This document shows positions 44,155 to 56,443 of a stretch of 64,000 nt of DNA, piece after piece. The notes beneath the pieces were generated by a model, which had not been told where the DNA came from, ran no database searches, and saw only the letters and a list, made by a program, of their open reading frames with translations. Numbering within the stretch: the stretch's first letter is position 1; every line of letters begins with the position of its first letter. A program made the translations under genes and the position numbers. The stretch is from Podospora pseudoanserina (taxonomy: Eukaryota > Ascomycota > Sordariomycetes > Sordariales > Podosporaceae): contig NC_085925.1 of assembly GCF_035222485.1 (NCBI RefSeq), positions 3,596,001 to 3,660,000 of the forward strand. Reading direction: 5' to 3'.

Positions 44155-44659
44155 TAGTGAGCCGGGGGGAGGGGCGGTTGGTAAACTGATGATGGATCCT
44201 GGCTTCTGGGACATGGTTGATACCCTGATAAAGTTGGTGGTGCAGCGGTTTGTTACTCAGCAGAGGATAGTCTGTAGTGGGTTTTGAACAGGTATAGTGA
44301 GTACAGCACCAGCAAACCTTTCACATTGCTCGGAACATGAACATGATGTGTGGTGATGTGCAAGGTCGGGGGCATCACGGCCCCTGAAATGAATTGTCAA
44401 AACATGGCTGGCTGACTATGATGGAGCAAAGTAAAAAGACGATATGAAACCAGGTCGTTTACCTGTAATGTATGTACATGGACCCGAGTCCTTCTCCCTC
44501 TCTCTCCGCGGCTCGACCAATTCAGGGGCTTCGGGCCGTGCTGTTTGGTGAGGCGTGTAGACTCAAAATGGAACCCAGTAGGTATTTCTCACCAAAGCTC
44601 CTAAAACCCAGCAGGGGATTTTTCGTTGCATGCAGCAGCTCAGGATCGACCATCCAACC
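44155..44659. other. intergenic: two converging 3' flanks
   Basis: 505 bases between the TFIIIC gene and GPI8, tail to tail. No feature seen. Confidence 0.5.
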
Positions 44660-45838
44660 TCATACCACACCCTCAAGATACGACCCCAACCCCCAAAGCG
44701 CCGCACACCCAGCCAGCGCCGTCGCGCCAACAATCTTCTTGGTCCACCAGTTATCATCCGTCAGCGGCTTCGCAACCCGCTGAATCTTTCTTGGCTGTTG
44801 CTGCTTCTTCCCCGTCTTGGCCGCAGAGGCAGTAGCATTCCTCTCGGCAGCCTCCTGCTCCTCCGCTCGTGTGTGTAGTTCCGCGATCGTCCTGCTCAGC
44901 CTGACCATCTCCTCCTCAAACGAGGCGTTTGTCTCCCCCTTTCCGCTGTCCACCTCAACATTCTGGACATTTCCAAAGAAATCCGTCACTAGCCGTCTCC
45001 TTGCCTCTTCCGCCCCGCCCTTGAAGAGGTCGTATCTCACTCCAGCATGACTATGAATCTTCTCGTAGGTGTAACTGTCAAAGAGGTCGCCGACCGTCTT
45101 CTTGCTCGACGTGTCCTTGACCTCGGACTCGAGGAACTCAAGGTTGTAGTATGTATACCGGTCAATGACGGCGACCCCGATGTCGTTGTCGGCATGGTGG
45201 GAGTAGCTCGACTGGTCGAGCTCGGAGCTGCCCGTGGCGATGATGTTGGGCGAGTAGAGCTTGCTGTACATGGTGTTTGCCTGGCAGGTGTCGATCATGA
45301 ACAGGATCTCGTGGTACCGTCTCTTCTCCCACATCTGCTCAAACGCATCGGCCAGATCCCAGGCGCCAATCTCCTCCGCGTCTTGGAACTTGAGGAACTC
45401 GTTGCCCCCGTGGCCGGTCATGTAGACTAGGATGTTGGAGCGGTCGTCGGTGAGGAGACGTTTGGACCGGGGCATCTCCTCGCCTACGCGGTCGGTGAGG
45501 AGGCGGATGAAGTTCTCGACTGTGACCTCGTAGCCGCGGTAGTCGACCTCGATGTTGTCGCCGTAGAGGTCGACGGCGCGGTCGGCATTGGAGTAGACTG
45601 TGCCTGGGAAGGCGTTGCGCGGGTTACAGGCCATGTCGTCGGGGAGCATCAGGATGATTTGGGAGTCGGGGATGCCGAGGCGTTTGACGGTGCGGTAGAT
45701 GGAGAGGACGTTGGCGAGGTGGCGGTAGTTGAACCAGAAGCGGGAGGTGCAGACTAGGACAGCCCAGTTGGAGGTGTGTTCGGCGAGGGAGGGGCCGGCC
45801 AGGAGGAAGGCGGGGAGGAGGAGGGAGGAGAGCTTCAT
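44660..45838 (-). CDS. GPI8: GPI-anchor transamidase catalytic subunit
   Basis: Single exon, 392 aa from the ATG at 45838 (MKLSSLLLPAFLLAGPSLAE), a signal peptide. Caspase-like C13 protease fold: NWAVLVCTSRFWFNYRH at the start of the lumenal domain, catalytic His in VYMTGHGGNEFLK and catalytic Cys in LFMIDTCQANTMY, both present. ATGSSELDQSSYSHHADNDI follows as usual. C-terminal hydrophobic segment (IVGATALAGCAALWGLGSYL) anchors it in the ER membrane. GPI8 cleaves the GPI signal and joins the protein to the anchor within the transamidase complex. The linker before the anchor is lysine/glutamine-rich and longer than in yeast. Confidence 0.95.
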   Translation of the reverse strand: MKLSSLLLPAFLLAGPSLAEHTSNWAVLVCTSRFWFNYRHLANVLSIYRTVKRLGIPDSQIILMLPDDMACNPRNAFPGTVYSNADRAVDLYGDNIEVDYRGYEVTVENFIRLLTDRVGEEMPRSKRLLTDDRSNILVYMTGHGGNEFLKFQDAEEIGAWDLADAFEQMWEKRRYHEILFMIDTCQANTMYSKLYSPNIIATGSSELDQSSYSHHADNDIGVAVIDRYTYYNLEFLESEVKDTSSKKTVGDLFDSYTYEKIHSHAGVRYDLFKGGAEEARRRLVTDFFGNVQNVEVDSGKGETNASFEEEMVRLSRTIAELHTRAEEQEAAERNATASAAKTGKKQQQPRKIQRVAKPLTDDNWWTKKIVGATALAGCAALWGLGSYLEGVV

Positions 45839-47312
45839 CTTGGTGGTGTTGGTGATGTTGGTGGGTAGGTCGTGGTGTTGTGGCAAACGAGTGGACGATG
45901 GTCGGGATTCTTGGCGTCTAGAGTTGGGACGAGTCTCAGGCGGATGGAAACATTGACGCCCGAAACAAAATCACCTGTTCTGGTGATATCCGTATCTGGT
46001 GGTGGTGGTTATTTTCTTCTGTCGACGTTCAACGCCATGCCATCAGTCAGTCAGCCAAGCCAGGGGGCGTCAGCATTGGAGCCGACACACGTCGCGGTCG
46101 TTTCACAGTGCCAAGGCCAATCTAACAGATGGCCAAGCATTACATAAGCCATTCCTTTCTCTTTCACAGATCTTAAAACCGGGGACGGAGATTTCTCTCT
46201 GGCTCTGGGGCGGGAGCACCTGTGAAACACGAGCCAAGCCCCACAAGCCTTTTGTGCCCATGGTGTCTTAGCGCAACAGCGGTGCTAGGATTTGCCGAAC
46301 GCCGAACTTGGGAACAGGGGTGGTTTTACCATAGCTCCAGGCCCAGAGCGGCCGGCCTCGTTTTTTGCTGCACCAGAAGTCAGCAGGAAGAGAAGAAAAA
46401 AAAAAGGCGAGGCCATTGATCACACGTCCCGATCTCTGTGGGGAAGAGGTCGGAGCATGTGACGACGTGACGACACTTTTCCGGCAGCCCAAGCAGCAAC
46501 CAGACCGCGGGGCAACAATTGGAGAACTGGCCCCCAGTGCCCCGTACCAAGTAAGACCCTGGAAAACCACGCTATTTGGAGTGGACATCGCATGGGCTTC
46601 TTTTATATACTTACCTGATGGATACACACAAAAGCAGCAGCAGCACCTTTGACTGACATTGACACCAAGCACAACCTGAGCCCTTCACCTGAGCAGGTGC
46701 ATACATCTCATACCTACCTAGCATTGCTTCGCATCGCACCACAGCACCCACGCCATTACCTACTGCTGTTCGTAACCAAAATCAACCTGAAAGCCGCGCC
46801 ATCAGTTAGCTGCCCTGCACGGCGGTTGGCTCGAGGAACAAGCTGCATCACCCAGCATCAGCCATCCGCCCCCCCCACAGTCCAGTCCACACACACAGCC
46901 CGGCCATCGCATCGACACCCCAGCGACAAACAAACCAGCCCGCGAACCGAAACCTACAACTACAAGCCTCTCCCTCTTTCCAGCTCCGTCTCCTCTCCAA
47001 CTCCCCTCCAAACACCTTAGCAGATCAGCCAGACTTCTATTTAACCACCAACGGCTCGACACAAGCCCCCCCCCCTTAGCCCATACACTATCCTGCGGCA
47101 GTTGTCGATCTAATAACTTTATCCCCGCTTTCCCCACGGTTGCTCGACCCAGGATCCCGTCTCCAACCCCACATCGTGACGTTCTTAGTCGGCGAGAATC
47201 TCCACGGCCTCTCCGGTGGTAGTACTCATAAGGGTCTGTTCTGGTGGACACTTGTCCAACGGCCTTCCACACTTTCAGCTGCAGCAAACAGTCAAAACAG
47301 TAATTTATCATC
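45839..47312. other. intergenic: divergent promoters of GPI8 and phosphatase gene
   Basis: 1.47 kb. The last 600 bases before 47313 are C/A-rich (runs of C near 46870 and 47066), a long leader. No gene supported on either strand. Confidence 0.5.
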
Positions 47313-49431
47313 ATGGGGCGCCCACCGGCGTACCTGTTCGTGGTGAGGTAAGTTGGTTGCCACATCGTTTTTTTGGAGGGGACTCTCTGTTGACGTAGTG
47401 GTTAGACACGGGTACCGGCTAGATGCTGCCGACAAGCAGTGGCATCTCTCATCGCCGGCTCCTTACGACCCACCTCTCACTTACAGCGGTTGGCAGCAAT
47501 GCAAGAATCTGGGTGGCCGAATTGCCTCGATTCTTCAGGAAAGAGTAAAGGTAGACGAGCTTGAGGCGAGGATGAACCCAGATCCAAACAGGAAGCGAAA
47601 ACGATACAAGGTGGTCTTGCACAGTTCGCCGTTTCTTCGATGCATCCAGACTTCAATCGCTATCGGCGCGGGACTGGCACAGGACTCGACCCCCTTTGGA
47701 CCTCCCGATCTGGACTCGCGGCCGCCCACTCCCCCTCCCGCACTCGAGGGACGACCACGGCCACCAAATATCATTACTGACCCGCCACAGAAACCTGTCA
47801 AAATTCGAAAGTCTGTTTTACGACTGGACGCATTCCTTGGAGAATGGCTTTCGCCCACCTACTTCGAACTCATCACCCCACCCCCCGAGTCTGTTATGAT
47901 GCTTGCTTCTGCCAAGTCAGAGCTCCTTAGACGGGAAGACTATAGTCACTACCCACCCTTCAGTGGCCATCACCATTCCAATTCCCAAGGTCACCTCTGG
48001 AGTCCGACAGGTCGACCAAGCCCGGCTTCACCACCTAGTGACGGAGGATATGATAGCCTTGGGAGCATGGTTACCCTGAGTAACGCTTTGCCTAGGAGTC
48101 CCAGCATCGGCAGTCAGAGTAGCATAACGAGCAGCCTGAGCACGAGACCCTCTACTCCTAAAATCGAGCTCGGCGTCCGCGGATACGTGTCGCCGGTGCC
48201 ACACTACGCTGTTAGCAACAACAATACTATCCCACCAGGCTATGTGGCTCATGCCAAGGATGCGTGTGTAAAGGTTGACTACCAATGGGACTCCAGAGGA
48301 CCCCCTCTGGACTGGGGTGATGGTGGAAGCTTCCCGGAGGAGTGGGCCAGCATGCACAAGAGGTTCCGCAGTGGCGTCCAGAAGCTGGTTAACTGGTATA
48401 CGACGGCGGAACATCCCACAGATATGGTGACGAAGTTTGCTTTTCAGCCTGTTAGGAGAGGATCGGATGGCACCGACTCTGAAGATGATGATGTCGAGAC
48501 GGAGGCGGTTGTCATCATGGTGTCTCATGGTGCCGGCTGCAATGCTTTGATCGGGGCGATTACTCATCAGCCTGTGCTCATGGACGTCGGCATGGCCTCC
48601 TTGACCATGGCTGTACGGAAGCCCGAGGTTCATGATGTGGACACTACCAACGTCAACGACCTGCCGCCTGTACATCAGTTGTATGACCTCAAGTTGTTTG
48701 CGAACAGTGATCACATTAGATCGCCGCCTACAACACCCAACCCTTCCCGATCTCCCTCGGTCTCGGTGGCCAGTGTTTTGAACGGTCCTCGAGGGCGGCA
48801 CATGTCGTTTTCTTCAACCTTGAGCAACTTTTCCTGGAACGACAACAACAACTCCCGTGGGTCGTCGGCAAATATGGCTCTGAATGGGCTTAGAAGGACC
48901 ACTTCGAACACATACAGCAGCACACCAACAACTGGCAGCAAGCTCTCTTATGGTATCAACAGCGGAGGAGGCATTACTGTTGGGAGTGGCGTCACTTCTT
49001 TCACGGCAAACAAGGGGTCGACCTTTGGGCATAGGCCGTCGATCGGTCTCTGGTCTCCAATCTCTTCTCAGCCGGAAGAGGACGAAGACGACGATTTCTT
49101 GTTGCCCAACTTTGGCGATGCGGACCGGAAGCCAGCTTCGTCCGAGACGCCAGAGCAGGTGGATGGTGCAGCAACCCCTACCCCTGTTCCTGGCACTACC
49201 AACAACCTGGATTCGTTCAACCTCTCTGTTAGTCCTAGAGGGACTACCGAAAGGATCCCCACCCCGTCATTTTCTCCCGTCACGACTCCCAAGGCGGAAT
49301 CGTCGGAGCAGCTCGGGGATGGGCCTGGCGGGCTGTGGGGTGGCAACGGACCCAGGCCCCCTGAGGATGCAGATCGGTTGAGAGATACCAGCTGTACAAA
49401 GAGACGGTGGACTGTCACTGAGCGGAGTTGA
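47313..49431 (+). CDS. histidine phosphatase (phosphoglycerate mutase-like) superfamily protein
   Basis: Two exons, 47313-47347 and 47406-49431, 686 aa. Splicing AG/A rebuilds the catalytic Arg of FVVRHGYRLDAADKQWHL, the RHG active-site motif; the first exon is only 35 bases. The rest of the branch-2-like core follows: PLTYSGWQQCKNLGGRIA, VLHSSPFLRCIQT and the second catalytic His in IMVSHGAGCNALIGAI. The second half is Ser/Thr/Pro-rich and probably disordered. Related fungal proteins are annotated as phosphoglycerate mutase family; the RHGYR motif also occurs in the tau55 subunit of TFIIIC, but I cannot tell whether this is that protein. Substrate unknown. Confidence 0.83.
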
Positions 49432-50455
49432 CGACTCGGGAGAATATTGGAAACACCCCTGCAATGAGCACGAGTTTGTTTGTATCATTCCCCTTTTGTT
49501 GCTGTCTTTTATCATAGCGTTGTTCAAAAATTGTCTGGTGGAACTTGAGATGAGAGAGCGTTGTATTTTCTTCTCGGACTATTCACTTCGTTGATACCTG
49601 GCTGTGAGCTATTTTGAGGACTACTGACTTGTTTGACTTATCTGTACTTTTAACTTGGATAGGATGGTGAGAAGGGGTACATGAAATGGAGGAGGGAGCG
49701 GGGGAGAGGGATGATTGCATGGTGATGGGATTGGATAGCGAAAAGTTTGTTTGGGATTTTGCTTGGGGTTGAATAGGTACCTAGTGTATGATGGTAGCAA
49801 TATGGATGTAGTAATTATTTGCCCTTGTCTCCGCTTGTGCTGGTGGGGGGTTTGTGAGTGAGTGTGGCGAACTATCGTCCGATGTTCTGGGTGTATCGTA
49901 TCTAGCCGGATTGATCTAGGGGAGTTTGATCGACGCGGAACGTGGCCGAACCACATGATGGCAAGCCAGATCACGCTCGACAGCGGCCTTCCAGAAGACT
50001 TGTTGTGGGTGAGTAGAAGGTCCGGTTTGGCCATGGGTGAGTTTTTTCTGAACAGGCTGAAAAGGTACCGTCCGAAAAGGACTGGATAATTGGAAAAGGA
50101 AGATGTCATTCCCGAGAAAGCGGTATTCTAAAGAGTTCTGTGTGCTCATCAAGAGTGGTACTAATACAGAGTTTGCCACCCCAATTCCTCCCAATGCTTT
50201 CCCCTTCCCACCCCTGTTGCAAAGATCCAAAAAGAAAAGACGGCTGTCAGCCGTGGTATCATACCCTGATTCCCAACATAAAAAAACCCATCATCATCAA
50301 AACATCGTTACCTAGGCGCTTGAACCCATCATAACATCGTACAGTTTTACTCCCCCTTAGTCAGTATCAAAGAAACTCCCACTCCTCTTTATCCCCCCCC
50401 CCTCATTGCCCATCTCCCCAAATCAACCCCCAACAGCCCATCCGTCCCCCCTTGA
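49432..50455. other. intergenic: two converging 3' flanks
   Basis: 1.0 kb between the phosphatase and MFS genes, tail to tail. C-rich and AC-rich from 50280 on. A 162-codon minus-strand frame (49621-50109) has no domain character. Confidence 0.5.
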
Positions 50456-52688
50456 TCATCCCCCCACACCACCCACCACCCCGTCGCCAACCCACCCCCA
50501 AAACCACCACCGCAACCCCCAACCCAAGCCCCAATCCCTCAACCCCTCAAACACAACCCAGTTCCCCGTCTGCGTCCCCATGACAAAAACACCCATCATA
50601 ACCTTGCGGTAAAACTCCACCCCAAACCCCATATCAACTTCATTCCTCATCTTGACACCCAAGTTCCTGCTCGTGAAAGCAGTCGACTCCCCAATCGTCA
50701 CTCTCTGAAGCCCGTGCTCCAGCGTCGCAGCCCCCATTGCCAAAAGTCCAAAGACGAACCCCACCGCCGGGAGGTTGACTTTCGCGCCTGTTGCCATGAG
50801 AGAATCGGGATTGGGAGTGAGCGAGCTGCTGATGTGGAGGGAGAAGGTCAAAATTCCGATAAACGAGAGGACTAACCCTAGCGCAGTGACGAACAGGTGG
50901 GTTTTGGGGGTGGAGGTGAAGATTGTGGAGTACTTCCGGTAAAAATAATTAAAGGTTATGACTGGGATGAGGGAGAGCAGAAACGGACCAAAGAAGAACA
51001 GGCCGATGGAGGAGGGGGGGAGGCTTAAGGGGAGAGGGTGGAAGATGAGGGAGAGGGAAGACGAAAAAGACCAGAGGGCGGAGATGGGGAGGAAGGAGAC
51101 GAGGAAGAGGAGGAGGGTGGTGGGTGCGAGCATTGCTCTGGGGGCTTGGAGGAGGAGGGAGGGGGAAATAGGGGTGGAATAAGTGTAGGGATGGAGTTTG
51201 GCGAGGTAGGTACAGGCTGTTTCCCAGGAGAGGAGCCTATAGGGCGCGAGCGGGAGGGAGGTTTTGTATCTGCCTGTGCCGGTGAGGCCAAGGCCGGAAA
51301 GGCCGGTCCCTGGTGTGGGAGCGGCGGAGGCGGCGGCAGAGAGGGTGTATGCTCGGTCGAAAACTGTTTCTGGGCAGCCCAAGGCGATGGCCGGGATAGC
51401 GAGGGCGAAGAAGCTGCTGAGGATGGTGAATTGCAGAGTGAAGCCGGCGGAGGATTGAGAGGCGACGCCGCCGAGGATGGGGGGGAACCAGAGGGTGGCC
51501 GTGGTAGTGATGGCGTGTATGGTGATCTTGATGTTGCGTTCGTGTTCCTTTTCCTTGGTCAGTTTCATTTCTTCCTGAGAGACGAGCAGGACAGAAACTT
51601 ACAAAGAACGTATCCTGAATACTCCCCAACACCAGCGCATCCCACGCTCCCCAGCCCAGCCCCTGAAACACCCTCGCAGCCATACACTGCCCATACGCAC
51701 CCTCAAAACCAACATTGGTGCTCCACACCGTCCCGATGAAAAACGAGATCAGCGACCCCAGATAAAACGGCCTCTTCCCAACCATCCTCGCTGCAATTAA
51801 ACACCCCAGCCCTGTAATGGCCGACAAAATCAGCGGCACACCGGTCAACGCGGCCGCAGCCGTATACGACACGCCATATAATTGGGAGACTTGAGCATTA
51901 ACCGTCACAAATATCGTCTTTGTCACCCCTGTCATGGCAACCATCAACATGAGTGACCAAAAGTTAACTTCTTTGCGCCATGTGGGCCAGTTCTGTCACA
52001 CAAGTATCAGCATAATCCTTCAAAAGGCCAAGAGGGACAGTCATACCAATGGATCATCCGGGTCATCACTCGGCTGAGGGACCAATTCCACACTGCTATA
52101 CTTTCCCTGCCCGTACTTTATCCTCCGCCGCACATTCAACGATGACGCCGCCGTCGAAGTCCATGACATTCTCGGTTTTGAGTCTGTCGTTGAAACAGGT
52201 GGAAGCTCCATTGCGGTCGCTGCTGATGTCGTCGTCTTCGCCGTAGTTGATGTCCCTGGTCTGGTGGGCGGATTCATACCCAACGGCACCTGTGGCCTAA
52301 CACTCAAAGGTAATGGCTTCGGTGGAGGTGGTCGATTTGGTGCCGGCACGCTTGGTGGCGGTACACTCGGTGGAGGCAAGCTAGGAGGTGGTAATGGTGT
52401 GATGGCAGTGAACCCACTCGCATTCGTCGTACTCCTCGATAACCCCCCTCCCAACTTTGATACCGGCCTCGGTGGTAATGGGCGATTTGGCGGCTCCGTC
52501 GGACTAGTCGAGTTCAACGATGACTGTGATGGCTTCTTCTTGGCCATCATATGATGCGGTTCCTTTGCTGGAGGAGGCGGTGGTGGAAACGACTCGATCA
52601 ATCCCGCTGTGCTGCTCCCATCGTTCCCATTACTCCCCCCTCTGAGCCCCAGCTCCTTCCTCAGGTCTATCCCAAGGTCCTGCCCCAT
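50456..52688 (-). CDS. MFS transporter with long proline-rich N-terminal extension
   Basis: Three exons, 52688-52047, 51992-51603, 51547-50456, about 707 aa, all phase 0. The second intron uses GTAAGT and the AAAAG acceptor at 51548 (55 nt); the nearer CTCAG would make a 28-nt intron. Exon 1 is a 214-residue Pro/Ser-rich cytosolic region (PPPSLPPPSVPPPSVPAPNR) ending PSDDPDDPL, after which NWPTWRKEVNFWSL starts the membrane part, the usual opening of fungal DHA1-type MFS carriers. RMVGKRPFYLG is the loop 2-3 motif and IQDTFFEHERN the loop 4-5 motif. About 12 helices follow. Substrate unknown. The last 40 residues are Gly/Trp-rich and atypical, so a 3' intron could have been missed. Confidence 0.8.
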
Positions 52689-55529
52689 GGTGGTGATGAT
52701 AGCGACGGGAATGACACCTTTACTCGCTGAGGAGATGTTTTGTGATAAACGATCGTCTATCGTCGCTGTCCAGCAGACCAGACGAATGTTTGCTGTGAGA
52801 TGGCCACGAGGAATGGTCAGACTAGAAAAGGAAAGGGGCCAAAGAGGATAACCAGGGGAGAGGCCACCATGGCATTATACGGGTACCAGCCTCGGGTAGC
52901 AGTAGAGAAAGAAAGAATGTGATGTGGGCAAGGGAGGGCAATCAAGCACTAAGCATTGACCTCACATTCTTGGGTGGTCGTGATAGGGTTGAGTGGTAAG
53001 CTGTCGATGCAAGGCCACTCTGGACGCATGATGGCAAGGGACAAATATGGGCTCAAGAAGGGGGGGAATATATTCTGGTACTGGGTGGAAGACTCCAGAG
53101 TGATGATCTGACCTTCAGCCAAGGGGCGAAAACACTTGGTGGTGATCATGGTAATACAAGCCAACTGCGGCTCATAAAACCCGAAGAAAGAAGAAACCAT
53201 CTTCCTTTGTGTATGTCATCGCTGACAGCGTCAAGAACAAGGCAGGACAGCGACAGGCATCCCCTTGCCTGCCTCAAGCTCCCTAGCGAACCAGCACGAC
53301 GCGTGGGAAGGGCACTTGTGGTACATACACCAGTACCTGGTCGCGATCGGGGTCAGATCCAAGGTCCCCTGGAATGGGACGGTGATGGAGGTGATCAGGC
53401 CCGCTTGGACCAGCCAAAGGGCGCCCCTCACACAAGCCCGAGCTCACGAGTGCAGGGACCAACAAGCAGCTGAAACGTTCAGTGACACAACGCGGGGTTG
53501 TTTGTTGTTGAAGATGTCGCTAGGGAAAACAATGTCTTGGTAGTCGTCATTGATTCTCAATAGTAGGGATTTCTTCAGCGAGATATCTTCTGGCTAGGGG
53601 GAATGAAAATCTCAGAAACCCTTCTGTCAATGTGCCAGGGAGACACCTAGAAAGGGACGTCGTTGAGAGCTGCCCTGTGCGAGGGGGAGGTCGGACCCGA
53701 AGAGCGGGGTCGCGCTAAGGGCGCCCCGCTATCCGCCGTAAAGATGTGGGGCCACAGCTGAAGAAGGAATGGAAGCGGCTCTTGCCGGGCTGTCAGGCCT
53801 CTCCTCCTTGCCTTTGCATTTTCGTGCCTGCGCATGCCGTGCCGTGCCATCAACCATCGGCCATTTTTGACCGTGCCGTCGCAAACTCGCTCTTTTGATG
53901 CTTCTTTCTCCACTGACTCTTCACCGCCGGAACACTGTCCAGTCAGCAGCGCTTCTGTTAGCTGTCGACGCGTTGCTGAACCGCAAACATCTGACTGAAG
54001 GATTTGTCAACTCTCGCCACGGGGGATTATGGGCGTCTGTCGTGGAACGTCTTCGGAGGAGAGTTGGGACGAGGAACCCTGAACACTTCCCTCTTGTGTC
54101 GAGGGGGTGTTACAGGTCGCCGAAAGAAGCACTGACCTTGCTCGGGTATCGGAAGGACGCTGTTGAACAAGTTGTAGAGTGCGGTCAGTGCGTGGAAGGT
54201 CGCTTGGCAGGGAACCAGTTTTCTCGAAACAGCTTCCAGCTTCGCTTCTTCAAGCTGCTGATACCCTCATTCTTCGGCATTTTATCTGAAGAGAGCCCAA
54301 GATGCTCTGCAAAAGTTGCACAAACCACGGCACTGATCCCGTCTCGTGTCGACCCGTTCTCAGCATAAACATGGCAGTCCAACCACCAGGTAAGTCGCTC
54401 ACACAAACCCGTCTCTCAAAAATAACAGCGGCTTGCTACAACTCCCCCCTGTTCGCCATTTGTTTCTTGTTTCCCCTCAACCCGCAAGGCATGATTTGTC
54501 CGCCCTTCCGGACGTCACCTCAACCAGGTTTCTCGACCCGTCCCTCTCTTGTACTTGCACAAACAAGAACCACAGAGAGGAGCATAAAAGTGATGAAGCT
54601 GTGGTCGTACCAGACCCCAACGCCGATCATGCACCGCTCTGCCCGGCAAACCACCACGCCGCTTGACTTGAAAGAGGACGGACCAAGGTTTGTGCAAGTG
54701 ATGCCAGTTCAGCCTGTTCTTTTCGATCTACATTGATGCACTGCAAAAGCCTCCGTTTCTGAGGATGCGCCAAGTTCATCCCTATCCATAGCGCCGCGCG
54801 GTATACATGTGCATCGTGGTATGGTCCCCGACTGCGGCCTCCATATGATCGGTTGTATCTCATTGCACTGTGTCCTGTTCGCCTGCTGTGCATCGTGAAC
54901 CTTCTCGGTCCTTCGGTCAAGTACCATCCCCCACCATCTGCAGCCGGACCACAGGTGTGAGGTGCGAGCTGAGATGGAGAAAGTCCGGCGCGGCGGGCAC
55001 AGCGGTCCAGTGGAACACTTGGCTCCGGTGACGGGGCACAGCTGACTGTCCTTGCTCGTAGAGGTAGAAACCTAGATAGTGATCACCCGGAATTGTGAGT
55101 GATTGTTCTTTTGGCAGCGCAGGGGAAGCAGGGCGCAGAAACACAGCTTCGCTTTGGTTCATAGTGCGGCGATTTCCCGTCTAGAAAAGGCTGCTGAGGT
55201 CTTCCCAGGATGTCGGTGCCGGCAAACTGCTCCTCGTTTCTGATCATCATACCGACACGGGATATTTTTGGCGTTGCTATTGAGCATCAGAACCAGGTCA
55301 TCCTGGCTTAGAGGCTCAGTAAACGGCCAAATATCCCATGCCAGGAGCGAAAAAACACCAGAACAACTCATTCATCTTAGTGTTGTTCGCTTCCAGTACT
55401 CGTTGTCCTGATCGTCAGCTGTCCTGATCTGGTCCGGGTAGAGTTCGCCTTTGTTGTTTTCTATTCCGCCATGATAGCATGGCCGAAATGACCCAGACGG
55501 TATTTCCAGGAAAGCGCAAAACCAAGCCA
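52689..55529. other. 2.8 kb with no supported gene
   Basis: Upstream of the MFS gene and downstream of the F-box gene, both minus strand. Several frames of 60-157 codons occur (52949-53200 minus; 53895-54368 plus; 54302-54736 plus; 54917-55162 and 55159-55371 minus) but none has a recognisable domain or a consistent intron chain. An ATG at 54371 followed 19 bases later by a GTAAGT donor could start a small spliced gene; no matching exon was convincing. A lineage-specific gene or long leader RNA is possible. Confidence 0.4.
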
Positions 55530-56443
55530 TCAAAAAGCAGCAATAACCACAGCCCTACCTTCTCTTCCTTCGCCATCAACCTCCCCCTCCTGCCTCTCGG
55601 CCCCCTCAAACGCCTCTAGCAACTCCCCCGTTCTGACGACCAACTCCTCAAACTGCAGCCTGTACGCCACCGGCAGTTCCTCCCCCTCCGCCACCAATAC
55701 CGGCCTTTCTATTCCTGTGTCCTTTTCTTCAATCTTGAACTTGAGTCCGATAGTCTGCTTCGTATCTGCCCACAGTACCTCTGACTCTGCTGTCCTATTT
55801 GACGATGCCGTCGACAGAAAGTTACGTTTAAGACGGATAAGCCCCTCGGAGATGTTAACGTGTGACAGAAAAAGCCCAGGCTTCGGTCCGAGCTTGACTA
55901 GATTCGTGATAACGCAGAGTTGAGAAAACCCCTCATCAGCATCAAGGTAGATATCCTGATGGGGAACAGTTTTCTCCTCCTCTTCTTCAGGTTCAGGTCG
56001 TCGTCGGGGATAGCGCGTTCGAGGACGGCGGTTCTCGTCTTGGAGAACGGGTTTGAAGTGGGAGTAGACTTCTCCTAGACTGTTCCGCAGGGCAGAGTCG
56101 GAAGACTCATCGTAGAACTGATCGGTTGATAAGTATTCGCAGTAGAGGTAGGGGGTGGAGATTTTGGCGGTGGGGTGGTAGCATTCTAGGATGAGCTTGT
56201 GGCGGCCGGAGGGGGAGAGGGAGACGGCGAGGTTGTGGAGGCGGTGGTGGAAGATGCGGAGGGCGATGGAGGAGAAGTGGTGGGAGACGGCGGTGAGGGG
56301 GAGGAGGTCGGAGGTTGGGAGGTCGTTGAGGATTGATAGGAGGAGCTGGCGGGGGTTAGCATGACAGTGGGTAGCACAGAAAAGGGGAAGATGGCGAAGC
56401 TTGCCTCGTTGGGGAGCGAGTTGAGGGGGGTATCCGGAGGCAT
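55530..56443 (-). CDS. F-box protein with GC-AG intron
   Basis: Two exons, 56443-56405 and 56345-55530, 284 aa. The 13-codon first exon MPPDTPLNSLPNE joins LLLSILNDLPTSDLLPLTAV to make a standard F-box (LPNELLLSILNDLPTSDLL) followed by SHHFSSIALRIFHHRL. The join needs a GC-AG intron (donor GCAAGC, branch TGCTAACC, acceptor GCCAG, 59 nt); reading through gives a short Ser/Pro-rich frame instead. The remainder has alternating strands (KPGLFLSHVNISEGLIRLKR) and an acidic C-terminus. Because the second exon has no early ATG it is easy to miss. Likely an SCF ubiquitin-ligase adaptor; substrate unknown. Confidence 0.8.

Noticed and set aside
47313-49431. Calling the histidine phosphatase the tau55 subunit of TFIIIC because a TFIIIC gene is near
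   Set aside because: RHGYR is shared, but length and C-terminal half do not decide it and GPI8 lies between.
49621-50109. 162-codon minus-strand frame between converging genes
   Set aside because: Pro/His-rich low complexity in a 3' flank.
53895-54368. 157-codon plus-strand frame
   Set aside because: No domain and no supporting splice structure; could be a long leader.
54917-55371. Two minus-strand frames overlapping by ATGA, like coupled bacterial genes
   Set aside because: The overlap is probably chance in a fungal genome; neither product has a recognisable motif and no intron joins them.
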